The notes under the pieces: generated by a model
Databases searched by the model: none
What the model was told of the DNA's origin: nothing
The model's input: the letters and a program-made list of their open reading frames with translations, nothing else
Shown: positions 12,301 through 22,034 of the stretch, piece by piece
Position numbering within the stretch: position 1 is the stretch's first letter
Layout: each line of letters opens with the position of its first letter
Assembly (NCBI GenBank): GCA_021521415.1
Contig: JAIQDT010003854.1
Coordinates: 62,001 to 126,000 of the forward strand
Origin: Bidens hawaiensis
Lineage: Eukaryota > Streptophyta > Magnoliopsida > Asterales > Asteraceae
Direction: 5' to 3'
Length of the DNA stretch: 64,000 bases
Program-made: the position numbers and the translations under genes

Positions 12301-14528
12301 TGGGTTCTACACGCGTTAGTTTGTTCAGGCCCCATTACCCTGCGCTTTTGTACGATTGGCGTAACAGCCGGATCGCATTTGAGCTTATGCTCCGCCTTAC
12401 TTCGGGGTACACCAGTCATGTCAGCTGGTGTCCACGCAAAGATGTCAGCGTTTTTCTGCAGTAAGCGCTTGAGTAAGGTGCGGGTGGGATCAACAATTGT
12501 TGGTCCAATGGTAACGGCCTGGTCGGGGTATTTGCCATTGAAGGCCCATTTTTCCGGTTCAGTGATGGTTGGTTTAGCCTTCTTCGGTTTGGGTTTAGAT
12601 GAGACAGATGCGATGCATACCTGGGGAATGCCAGAGATCATTGCTACACCCTCAGCTGTTGGCCATCCCATCATGCCGTGGACTGAAGATACCACGGCGT
12701 TGAATCTTGCCATCCCGTCTCTTCCGAATAGGATGTCGTATGTGTGGTGTGGCTTTTTCATCACGACAAAATCCACGTCTTCTGTGCGTGAATGATTCCC
12801 ATCAGTAAGAGTAACGGGGAAAGATAGGATACCCAGGGGTGTTTCTGTACTGCCATCAAACCCTTCCATTGAAGCGTAGACCGTTTCCAAGCGTTCTTTG
12901 TCTTCATCATCCAGCTTATCAAAGAACTGCCTGTACATCACTGTCGACGAAGCGCCGTTGTCAGCAAGAGTGCGGGAGGTGATGTAGTGCCCCAGCTGGC
13001 TTCTGATGACGATGGGGCCTTCTTTGCTGGGGCCTCCTGGCACTCGCGGGAAGCGCACCTCAGCTTCCTTCCACGCGCATGGTTCTGTCACCCGTCTTTT
13101 CCTTCCTCTGACCTTGCCATGAACCATATTGATGCTGATGTCGACGGGCTTTCGTCCGTTACCTCTGTACCGGTTGTCATTCCTTCCTCCCTTCCTGATC
13201 GATGCCACGAGATGTGCAAGCCTTCCATCCTTGACAAATGTTTCAATAATATCCTTCAAAGATGTGCACTCTTCAGTACCATGACCCTTTGTCCCGTGGA
13301 AATCACAGGATTTGCTTTGATCCGCATTAGGTTTCTGCCGGATTGATGGGGCTTTGGGCCATGGCAATTTTTCCGTGGCAAATATCTCCGTGACGCTCTT
13401 TGTGAGTGGCGTCCACCGGTGTTTTCGATTTGAAGGATGTGTGTTGTCCCTTCCGCCAACAAGAGGGCGGGAGCTGGATGAGGTGTCAAAGTTTACCCTT
13501 GACTGCCAAATACCTAGCCTCCTCTTTTTGTTCTGCCGGGCGATCCGGACATTGTTCTCTCTTGTCCTCTGCGTGTAGAGGTGTGTACTCTGGGGAAGAT
13601 CCCTTCCCAGTTGCTTTTCCGTCTCGGCAAAGCGCTTTGCCGCCGTCATGATGGCATCCCAAGTTGATGGCATGCCATCCTTACCCGTCAACGTGCGGAT
13701 AAGTTCTGGGTATTCGGCGCCTTGGATGAAGGCGGCGCGAACCAGATCCTCACTTATGTTGCCGAGACTAAGCTTTTTGGAGTTGAAGCGAGTGATGAAG
13801 TCTAGTAAAGATTCATCCTCCTCTCTCACGCAGTTGAGGATCGTCCACTGCTCTTCAGTGTACTTCCTCTGTTGGCTGAAGTGCTGGCTGAACTTGTTCT
13901 GAAAGTCCGCCCAGTCATAAATGTGGTGGATCGGTAAACGATCGAACCATGCCCTGGCCGCTCCGACCAGAGTCATCTGGAACATGTAGCACCACGTGGG
14001 TTCCGTCCAGTTGCTGACGGTAGCCCCCGCAATGAACCTGTTCAGATGGTCGTCTGGGTCGGATAGACCATCATAAGTGCCAATGTTGGACATTTGTTTG
14101 GCACTTCTCGGTGCAATTGCTTCCGCAATGTCTCTTGCGAATTTTGACCTTCCTGCATTTGTAGCAGTTGGTCTAAAGGTTTTGGAGAAGTCACGCGGGT
14201 TTCTCTCGGCGATTGGTTTGAAGGCTTCCCCAAAATTCCTTTTTGGTTGGACGTCCGTGTCCTTACGCTTCCCTTTCGCCTTATGGCGAGGGTTCGCGTC
14301 GGTATCGGACTCTAACTCGTCTTCTGTGTACTCGCAGTCACTGCTCATATTGAGGTGTTGGCGAGTACTGGTGAATTCGTCAGCCTGTTGAACTGAACGC
14401 AAGCGTTCATCCAATTCGGCTTGGAATTCTTTTTGCCGTGCTTCGGCCCACGCCTTCACTTGATCTAGTGTTTGGCGAGGGACCTTCGCTCGTTTTTCCG
14501 GTTGGGTATCGGTGAACCCCAATGGCAT
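9324..14528 (-). CDS. gag-pol: Retand gag-pol polyprotein
   Basis: One open frame of 1734 aa with no breaks. Order: gag (about 147-310, with YDGLSDPDDHLNRF and WFDRLP); a zinc-finger-like CDFHGTKGHGTEEC (408-421); protease with DNGAS (523-527) in place of the usual DTGA/DSGA; reverse transcriptase (about 690-930, FLDAYKGYHQ at 813, YIDD at 877-880); a first RNase H (about 1020-1140) with YLSATD where the catalytic YTDAS is expected; a second, archaeal-type RNase H (about 1165-1290) with D1172, E1210, D1234 and D1284 all present; integrase with HHCC zinc finger (H1389, H1396, C1427, C1430) and catalytic D1459, D1519, E1555. No chromodomain follows. The second RNase H and DNGAS are typical of the Tat/Retand lineage. 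The product would be cut by its own protease and act in the cytoplasmic particle and then the nucleus. Confidence 0.95.
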   Translation of the reverse strand: MPLGFTDTQPEKRAKVPRQTLDQVKAWAEARQKEFQAELDERLRSVQQADEFTSTRQHLNMSSDCEYTEDELESDTDANPRHKAKGKRKDTDVQPKRNFGEAFKPIAERNPRDFSKTFRPTATNAGRSKFARDIAEAIAPRSAKQMSNIGTYDGLSDPDDHLNRFIAGATVSNWTEPTWCYMFQMTLVGAARAWFDRLPIHHIYDWADFQNKFSQHFSQQRKYTEEQWTILNCVREEDESLLDFITRFNSKKLSLGNISEDLVRAAFIQGAEYPELIRTLTGKDGMPSTWDAIMTAAKRFAETEKQLGRDLPQSTHLYTQRTRENNVRIARQNKKRRLGIWQSRVNFDTSSSSRPLVGGRDNTHPSNRKHRWTPLTKSVTEIFATEKLPWPKAPSIRQKPNADQSKSCDFHGTKGHGTEECTSLKDIIETFVKDGRLAHLVASIRKGGRNDNRYRGNGRKPVDISINMVHGKVRGRKRRVTEPCAWKEAEVRFPRVPGGPSKEGPIVIRSQLGHYITSRTLADNGASSTVMYRQFFDKLDDEDKERLETVYASMEGFDGSTETPLGILSFPVTLTDGNHSRTEDVDFVVMKKPHHTYDILFGRDGMARFNAVVSSVHGMMGWPTAEGVAMISGIPQVCIASVSSKPKPKKAKPTITEPEKWAFNGKYPDQAVTIGPTIVDPTRTLLKRLLQKNADIFAWTPADMTGVPRSKAEHKLKCDPAVTPIVQKRRVMGPEQTNACRTQVKELLDAGIVRVSRYQTWVANPVMVPKNDKQWRMCIDFKDLNKACPKDCYPLPEIDLKVDSLAPFRLKCFLDAYKGYHQIHMAIDDQDKTAFRTPDGTFCYKMMPFGLKNAGSTYQRLMDKEFHAQIGRNLEVYIDDLVIKSLEPEAMLKDIEETFNTLRKINMKLNPSKCSFGMEEGKFLGVIVTKDGFRANPEKVEAIVKMESPTTIKQAQTLNGRLVALNRFLANHADKSFPFVSTLRNCLKKTHFRWTPEAEAAFQEIRSRLIELPTLTAPQAGEELILYLSATDRATGAVLLVERKGIQMPIYYVSRVLTDVETRYSTLEKLVLALIHASRRLRRYFQGHPITILTNFKLSNVLGKPELSGRLAKWAIELGEYAIKYKPRPAIKGQVLADFIAEVPVSREKECQEEAQPSPAQDVNDVWRLYTDGAASNEGSGAGLKLTNPAGQEYTYAIRLDFPSTNNEAEYEALLAGLIIARKMGVKNLEAHVDSMLVANQINGTYTAVKDTMALYLAQAKTLMCDFSDCKVIHVKRSENKSADALSKLASLAFTHLGKDIRIELLEAPSVPHKEICVIQTSTETWMTPIINYLAAGILPESKTQARKLRCKALNYQLVNDILYRRNFLGPLLRCVDNQDADYLLREVHEGICGVHTGPRAVVAKLNNAGYFWPGMHTDALAYIRKCRSCQLYAPNTHRPKNELVPVTSSWPFQKWAIDVTGPFPTAAGNVQFLVVAIDYFTKWIEAKPLAQTTAKHIKKFIWEFIICRFGLPQNLVSDNGTNFADKKLQQWLKELQITHTFTSVAHPQGNGEVERANKSIVEGIKKRLLKHRSGWVDELPHVLWANRTLKKASTGETPFSLTYGTEAMVPVEIGLPSPRVLSQPEDNDAERRLDLMLTEERRDLAAVREENYKRQMQKYYNTRVKLCNFKEGDYILRNNEASNQERPGKLAPVWEGPYVIKQVLGKGAYRLERLDGTPIPRTWNGAQLRKCYM

Positions 14529-14711
14529 ATTTACTCCACTTGCCCCGGCTTGGGTAGTCGGGGTAGTGTTCGTAAGGATTGTATAACCGCCGGTGTTCCC
14601 CCCAGTTGCTGGGGTGGTTACCGGGGTTTCTTGGTGGTTACAGGCCTTTGGACCGGAGTAACATTAACCATTTCGTCAGAAATTGTGAAAACTAAAATAG
14701 TTCTAGCTTTT

Positions 14712-14729
14712 ATGCACGGATGGCGCCAA
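14712..14729 (-). other. Primer binding site of the Retand element
   Basis: Directly inside the 5' LTR the minus strand reads TTGGCGCCATCCGTGCAT. TGGCGCC-type primer sites are usual for Tat/Athila-group elements. Naming the tRNA needs a tRNA 3'-end comparison. Confidence 0.7.
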
Positions 14730-15751
14730 TGAAGAAACACTAAGTGACCCTGTACAGATTATAGATAATCTGGGGGTTAAGTAATGTTTCCCACGGATGA
14801 GGTCTAGCTGAGAAGGCTGTTCTTCAGGAGACCTGCAAAACAAACACCGTAAGCTCGTCACTGAGAAGGGGGGGTTCCTCCTTGTGACCACCCTCCGGCG
14901 TGAGAATCAGACTAGGTTGCTCTGAATATAAGTGTATATTAAGAGATTGCTAGATAACTGGATAGCAGATGATCTTACCATTCCAAGATGTTGGAGTATT
15001 TATAGCCGAAGGTAGGTTTCCTAGAAGGTACAGCCGGCTGAATAGTATTCCTGTTCTGCCAACAGTGGACTATGCACAGGCCATACTGGTTGGTGGGTAG
15101 GTTACGGCCAACAGTGACAAAGTCGGCTGCACTATTCCACCAACTGTAGATTATGCACGTCCCACCTACTGTGGATTGTACGCAGGCCATGCTGGTTGGT
15201 GAAAAGGTTACGGCCAACAGTAACACTATTCCACCAACTGTAGGCTGCGCATGCCCCACAGTAAGGGTTGGTGAGTAGGCAGCGGCTAATAGTGACAAAC
15301 AGTACTAGAGGGTGCTCCTCCTCGCACTGTTGTCGGTGAGCTGTCACCCTGTGATTGGCTCATGGGCTGTTCTGGTCAGATCGTCTGTCCTATCCATACC
15401 TTGGTAGGTATAGTACAAAAGATCTTTCAGAATCATACAGACTGGCTCATTTAGGCGGGATTGTTCCCGCCTTGCTCATTCCTTCATGTGACTACTGAAG
15501 TATCTAGTGTCTTGTGCGTGTAGCCCTGCTGTCTGCGGGTAGCCTTCCCTGATGGCTTGTATCCGCAACTGCGGGAACAGGCGGGGTACTTCACCATTGG
15601 GAGGCTTTCCCTGCGTGTACAGCTTGCGTACTGCGCGTAAGATTCTATGAGCATGGTGGGTCCTGCGGGAGCAGATGGCCTTTGCGCAGACGTCCCTGTT
15701 CAAGGTGAGTCTTGCGGGACCAACTGGTCTCTGCTGGGACCTACCTCTTCA
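14730..15751 (-). repeat. 5' LTR of the Retand element
   Basis: 1022 bp. Transcription on the minus strand should start a little below 14997, where TATAAATA lies (14997-15004 on the reverse strand). That leaves a U3 of roughly 750 bp and an R-U5 of about 240 bp. It is near-identical to the copy at 3265-4288. Confidence 0.95.
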
Positions 15752-15756
15752 TCATG

Positions 15757-17223
15757 TAATTTCATTTTAAGGTATTTATTGAAAATAAGTGTTTTTAAAT
15801 CAACTTTGTTATTAAATTCACATCTTTCTTTTTCTTTTCAACGTTAATTGTGAACTTATTTTTAATTATATTTTAAAGTTTGTACATTATGCTATATTTA
15901 GGACTTGGACTTAGGTTGTACAGGTACATATGTGGTTACAAGTTATACATTAAACGACAGAGTAAACATGATTGGTTAACTTAGAGACCATATTTGACCA
16001 CTTTATAGAATTAACGACACGTGGCAGGGTAGGAACATTAGGGGTAGCACCATCGATAGGACTACTCCATTGATGTGTGTTGAGAACGCAACAACTCTAC
16101 CAGGGTGTGGTGTGAGTTAGAATATGCTAGAATTTAATTAAGGTAATATTTATGTTGGTCTTGAATTGCCATGCACCACACACCCCTTCAGGTTTAGGGC
16201 GTGGCAGCAATGCTCATAGGAAGTCTTTTGAGCGTCCGAATAGTTGGGAAAAGCTTACAGTAGGTACGCATGGGTAAGTTAACCAAGCTTTTCTCGGCTC
16301 AAATGCTCTATTCCTAGGTGTTTTGTGGGTTTTTAATTCTAAATCAAAACCATCAGATTTAATGTTTTACTAACTAGTAGATTATAATAAAGAACCAAGA
16401 TGATTTAAAGTTTAAACCCACTAAAACTCATTAAATCCAATGAAGAATTAAAAATTATTATGCAAGTAAATAGGTATTGTTGAATGTTTTGAATCCTATA
16501 ACTAATTATTGCAATCCAGGGTTATTATGGTTGGCTTTTATAGGTGTAGAAAAATCAGATTGATGTATAAGGAACGATAGAACTCATTAATTGTGGGTAT
16601 GATAACTAAATCAATAATTGGGTGTGTGTGTTTTTTATATGAATCGGCCCAATTTTAACATGGATTAGAATTTTGGATAAATTTATGCTTTGATCATCAC
16701 CAGGTGATGCAAATGGTGAATATTGGTTGAATTTCCGTTTATTGCCTAAATTAGACTTCAAAGTCAAAAATGGTGTATTGATTAGTTATCGACAAGGGTT
16801 GGTTTAAATTTTAACTAATAAAAAGTGCTCAGGGTGTTAAAAGTGCAGATGAAAATGTTTAATATGACTTGTGCAAGTCTTTCCATTAAACATGTCCAAA
16901 TGTGTTGACTATCAAGTAAAGGGATTCAAACTTGATTATTGAGGTTGTAATGTGGGTTACAAGACGTAGTAGCCTAAATAAGTAACTTAGGTATTTTTTA
17001 TGGACAAGGTTGGTCAAATATTCTCTTCCCATCGTGGTGTAGTCATAATTGCATCTCATGTCATCTTAGTTGGTTAAATATTTATTTTTCATGTAATGTC
17101 GTTGCTGCTCAGCTTTAGATCTATCATTGTTGTTTCTTGCAACCCGATTTTTCTTACTAGTTAATTTTTATAGTTTTTTCTTGATTTTGTAGTATTGCAT
17201 GTTTTTCTCTTCCCTCTATCATA
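15757..17223. other. Spacer, no gene seen
   Basis: AT-rich DNA with stops in all frames. Around 16070-16200 the phrases GGGTGTGGTGTGAGTTAG and ACCACACACCCC face each other, which may be a decayed small DNA transposon, but I could not find ends. Confidence 0.5.
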
Positions 17224-18033
17224 TAGAGGTGCACAAAAAACCCGAACTCGGAACCGGACCCAAAAAAAAAACCCGGAACCGGTTTTTCTAAAACCCGGGT
17301 TTTTAATACCCAACCCTACCCGTAGGGTACGGATAGGTTATGACTTTCAATGTCGAAACCCGTACCCGATCTAAACCCGATAATACCCGAAACCCGGTTC
17401 TAGGTATACCCGAAACCCGAAACCCGGTTCTAGTTATACCCGAAACCGGGTTTTTTGCATACCCGAACCGGATTTTTTGCATGCTAGGATATTAGTGTTT
17501 GTGCACGTGTTTTTGTGTGGCTGTCCATAGATCTATAGTCGTTCTCCAACGGATCTTTTTTGGAGCACGTATATGATATAAATACTTGTTTAGAGCAACA
17601 CCTTTTAATATACCAAACAACAACTGAAAACACATAAAATATATGTTTTTTGTATCATTGTTTAGTTGTTTATGTATGTTTGAATGAACTTTGAAGTTTG
17701 TATGCAAAAAAATGGAGTTAGGATAAAAAAATGAAGCAGACCCGTTAATAGAAGAAAACTTTAGAAAATGAGTTTTTTTTAATACCCGGAAAATAGGGTA
17801 TTCAAAACCCATAAAACGGGTTTTTTTCAATACCCGAAAATAGGGTCTTCAAATACCCGGGTATTGAAGACCCGGTTCAATACCCTACCCGAACCCGGTA
17901 CACAGGGTATGGTTTTTCAAGCCAATACCCGACCCAATTATTGTTAATACCCGATTTTCAATACCCGATCATACCCGAACCCGGTTCCATACCCGAACTC
18001 GGTTTTTCATAATACCCGATTTGTGCACCTCTA
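17224..18033. mobile_element. hAT-like non-autonomous element with CCCG-rich interior
   Basis: Ends are inverted copies of TAGAGGTGCACAAA (left at 17224, right ending at 18033). The flanking 8-mers CTATCATA and TTCCCATA match at five of eight positions, so the target duplication is decayed or chance. The interior is dominated by short ATACCCGA / AACCCGG phrases in both orientations. No transposase frame is present. Confidence 0.6.
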
Positions 18034-18859
18034 TTCCCATACCTTCATTGTTTTTTGCTCCAATATGGGCATTCAATTTCTACTCGCTCTGATTGCACCC
18101 AGAGGGTATTAGATTAGTATGTTAGTCATGGTTTATTGTAATATTCTTTAACATAATTAGGAGATATGATTTGATTAGGTTTCCTCCGTAATTATCTTCA
18201 TAGTATGGAACATTCAATAAGAATGAAACATTTTTAACCAACAATTAAGAGATGATACTCGAGCTGATTATTTCAAGATTTTTATTCAAGACATGTCAGC
18301 TACGGTTTAAAATGATGATTGTTATGAAACTCAAGAATATCAGTTTTTAATCTAGATTATGTTTCATAACTAAAGAAAGCATGGCATGTTGATGGGTGAT
18401 TTTGAATGGATGCCTCTCCCACATCTCCCCCATTCTTAAGGTAAGTCTGCCCTTGATATGTTGTATTTTCTTGTAATTAGATACTGTTTTTTTAAAAAAG
18501 GCCCTTGATATTCAGGCACCATCTAACATTTATATGAGCCATTCAAACCTATATAACTCGTATAAGTTTTTTCTAAAAAGATTAAACAATCAAACCTTGT
18601 AAATTTTTTTTATAATCATATTTCTTTTTAAATTATCTTTTCTATATAACACTCATAGGTCGATACTATTCACAACTTGAAACATCATTACGTGTTTCTG
18701 TTGCAACCAAATTAATCATGAAAAAAAGTTGAAAAGTTTTTGAGTGATTGGTTAGTTATAATTGCTTTCTTTGGTATTGATAAAATGAAATTTGATCTTA
18801 AGCCTATAATTTGGATGTTGGTGAAAGATGATAACTTACTACTCACGACCTGTATACAC
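18034..18859. other. Spacer, no gene seen
   Basis: AT-rich DNA without gene-quality frames or repeats I could define. Confidence 0.5.
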
Positions 18860-18862
18860 TTA

Positions 18863-19865
18863 GGGGGTGTTTGGTACAGAGAATGGAAATGGAGAGAAAA
18901 TAGAAATGGAAATGGAATTGTAGAGAAAGAGAATTGGTATGGAGAATGAGAATCATTTCTCTTGTTTGGTACACGAGAAAATAAACAGAGAACTCTACCA
19001 TACACAACCCCACCTCCACCCAACCTGACACCACTCACCACCGCAGCCCCACCACCACAGCCCCACCACCACCAGCACCACCACCACAGCACCACCACCA
19101 CAGCCCCACCACCACCACCAGCCCCACCACCACAGCACCACCACCACAGCCCTTTCTTCAACCACAGCCCACCACCACCGGCTGCCGCCACCAAACCCCC
19201 TTCTTCAACCACAGTACACAAGAAATTAAAAAGATTCAAATTTTTGGAACATAAGATATAGAAAAAGGAGGCTCAGATCTGTCATCACTGCCTCTTTGGA
19301 GATTTTGTGGTGGTGGTTGTGGTGGCGATGATGATGATGATAATCAGAAGCCACCTGCAACCACCGCCGATTTCCACCACCACTGTCACCCACCTGCGAC
19401 CACAATCACCCGACCATCTGAAAACCCTAACCTACCACGAACCACCACTTGAAACCCTAATCTCCGTTCACCCGTACCACCTGCAACCTACAACCGGTTA
19501 CCATCTCTGTGTTCACCACTACGAATGGCGGAGACGGGGTGGTGGTTGCAGACTTGGAGACGAGGTGGCGGTTGCAGACTTGGAGACGAGGTGGCGGCCG
19601 GAGACGGGGTGGTGGTCGGAGACGGTGTGGTGGTCGGAGACGAGGTGGTGGCCGGAGACGAGGTGGTGACATGCTATGAGGAGGCTGCTGAGAAATGGAT
19701 TTCTCTTTGTTTTAAAGAGAAATGGAATTCTCTAGTTTTAGAGAAATGGAATTCTCTAGTTTTAGAGAAATAGAAAGAGAAATAGAAATGAAAAGTGGAA
19801 AACAAACAAAAGAAATATTTCTAATTCCATTTCTCCCCAATCAAATCCCTCTACCAAACACCCCC
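18863..19865. mobile_element. Tourist/PIF-like non-autonomous element
   Basis: 1003 bp with 14-bp inverted ends GGGGGTGTTTGGTA and a TTA target duplication (18860-18862 and 19866-19868), as for PIF/Harbinger elements. The interior has CCACCA/GGTGGT runs and tandem ~27-bp GGAGACGAGGTGG-type repeats (about 19535-19670), plus duplicated GAGAAATGGAATTCTCTAG units. Open frames in this stretch are low-complexity His/Pro/Thr or Gly/Val repeats and do not look coding. Confidence 0.8.
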
Positions 19866-20116
19866 TTAATTTAGTAGTTGTTTAGTTTTATTAAAAAAAT
19901 AATAATTGTGAAAAATTATCAAATTAGATAATTAAAAAAAGTTATAAAACACATGAGAATTCGTATAAGCCAATACTAGTCATATATGCATATATTACTA
20001 GTTTGACTTCATGACACCGTTAGACTTGATATCTCTGCATATTTGTGGAGTTTTTAAGGCCTATGTGAGTCGCATAGTTCTGGATATTTTGGATTTGAAG
20101 GCGGTCCTTTAATCAT

Positions 20117-20232
20117 TTTTTTTGAACAACTAATTTTTGTCTTTTGGGAGACTTGAACTCAAGACCTCCCAATCCCTTGGTGTTTAAAAGCTTTACCTTT
20201 GCCAATGGACTGCCAACCCCATTAGTGATAAA
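20117..20232 (-). mobile_element. tRNA-derived SINE (116 bp) with 11-bp TSD
   Basis: On the minus strand it starts near GGGGTTGGCAGTCC, has a tRNA A-box-like TGGCAAAGGTA and a B-box-like GTTCAAGTCTC, and ends in an A-run. The perfect target duplication CCTTTAATCAT lies at 20106-20116 and 20233-20243. A-run plus an 11-bp TSD shows reverse-transcribed insertion. Confidence 0.8.
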
Positions 20233-20243
20233 CCTTTAATCAT

Positions 20244-21016
20244 GATGGACCAAGGACATGTACATTAATTGGTATTAAGAGTATTGTGTTTTATATAATT
20301 TTCATTATTTTTTAAATAACATAAAGGTGTAACGCGTTTGATTATATTCGCACACAATGTTGAAAAATAAGTTAAAATTCATATAAATAGTTACTCAACT
20401 TATTTCATACTTTGTTTCACGTAATGTGTATGAGACACTTCGTCATTCATTCAAAGCACACTAACAAGAAAGAGACTTGTTTAAAAGAAATGTTGCATTT
20501 TTCTAGGTCACTTATTCATATAAATATTACTTTTAAAATATATATTTTGTTTTGTAAAAATAAAGAAATTTACCGGATTAGTTTTCTGGTACTGTATATT
20601 TTGAGGTATGGTCAAAGCAACGTAATAATTTTCATCACGAGGCTAGAATGAGATGGGTAGAAAATGAGACTTGTAAATCAGATTATGCAAGTGATCTCAA
20701 TGTGTGTATAAGTGTATTCATTTTTAAATAGTTAAGCGTTCTAGTCTCATGTAACAAACCACATCATAATTTCTTTTTATTTCAACTATTTGATTAGAGT
20801 GATTATGACCAACATAAACGATTGTACTTAGTTAACAAATAAATATAAACACATTAAACATCAAGAAACAAAATTAAACTAAAAATACTAGTTAAATAGA
20901 TTTAAACAAGAAATAGTTAGTTAACCAAACTTAACAGATAAACAAATAAGAAAGTATAGATAAAAAAAAGATTTATTAAAGTTTCCGGTAAAACGTAAAA
21001 AGGAAGTACAATTATA
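20244..21016. other. Spacer, no gene seen
   Basis: AT-rich DNA; the 79-codon frame at 20412-20651 has no recognisable feature and simple composition. Confidence 0.5.
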
Positions 21017-21019
21017 TAA

Positions 21020-21419
21020 GACTACTCCCATTGGCAATCTCATAATAAGATTGGTGGGCCCAAAGTTAAAAAAAAATTGAAAAAAGAAATTTACCAATCT
21101 AGATTGGCAATCTGGGTTGGTAGAGCAAACCCAGATTGCAATCCAAACTAACCCCCAATAACTTAATTATTCAATTAACTTTTAATATTCGAACTAAAAA
21201 AAATAATTAAATACACGATATTTCTTAAAAAAAAATTATGAACATTCTGACATAAATTTTATTTAAAACGGACTTCGTTAAAAAAAATATTTTTTTTAAG
21301 TTTGGTGGGTTTTGAATGTGTGTAAAAGATTGAGATAAATTAAATTATGTAGATTAAGGAGAGAGAAATAAATTTTATAATGTGAGATTGAGATTGTGAG
21401 ATTGTTGATGAGGATAGTC
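21020..21419. mobile_element. Tourist-like MITE
   Basis: 400 bp with imperfect inverted ends (left GACTACTCCCATTGGCAATC, right reverse complement GACTATCCTCATCAACAATC) and TAA target duplications at 21017-21019 and 21420-21422. No coding capacity. It lies only about 35 bp from the larger Harbinger element. Confidence 0.7.
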
Positions 21420-22034
21420 TAAGAGATTAAAGCGAGGGCATGCAGTAATTACTAAGGCTGAGGGGTGTGGAGCGCGAGAGGGGGCGCGTGAGCCCATCCG
21501 CTCGCGCCCCGGGGCGCGAGCACCACACCACCGGGGCGCGAGAGGGGCGCGAGCACGGCTTTCAAAGCAGGCGCAAGGCCGCTAGCGGGAGGGCAGAGGC
21601 GTAAAGGGGTATTGGGAATGCGTGAAGAGCCGTTGGGATGAAGAATAGAGCCGTTGGGCTATTTATGTTTATTAAAAAAAAAAAATTTCTCTATATAAAC
21701 CAATATCAACCCAATATCACATACCACACCCAAAATCACATAAAATACTTACCACAACCTCAAAAAAAAACCCAAAATCACCCCATCTTCCAAACCTTTT
21801 TTAAAAAACATGGCTGGAAATTGGTACCCAAACCTAGATTCAGATTACAGTTACGACGATTTATGGTCGGCACCGGACCAACCGATGTTTTATTCGGGGT
21901 CGCAACAATCATCCGGCTTTCAACCATCCAACATACAACCGTCTCCTAACTTTGTTGTTCCGGAGACACAAGAACCAGAAGGTGAAGCTGCGGGACAAAG
22001 AAGACGCGTCCACCGGAAAAAACAAGTTGCAACG

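Larger units (their letters stand above)
3265..15751 (-). mobile_element. Complete Ty3/gypsy LTR retrotransposon, Tat/Retand lineage
   Basis: A 12.49-kb element bounded by two LTRs (3265-4288 and 14730-15751) that start TG and end CA, with a 5-bp target duplication TCATG at 3260-3264 and 15752-15756. It runs on the minus strand: 5' LTR on the right, PBS at 14712-14729, gag-pol 14528 to 9324, PPT at 4289-4300. Lineage marks are the DNGAS protease motif, a degenerate first RNase H followed by a second, intact archaeal-type RNase H, a TGGCGCC primer site, tandem repeats in the 3' untranslated part and an extra gene on the opposite strand. By eye the LTRs differ by three substitutions and a G-run length (9 versus 7), so insertion is recent. 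With intact LTRs, PBS, PPT and gag-pol it may be competent to move. Confidence 0.95.

Noticed and set aside
13987..14480. Plus-strand frames opposite gag
   Set aside because: They are shadows of the intact gag-pol on the minus strand, with no splice or promoter signals of their own.
18712..19261. Long open frames on both strands rich in Gly/Val/Trp or His/Pro/Thr
   Set aside because: They are translations of CCACCA/GGTGGT runs inside a Tourist-like element.
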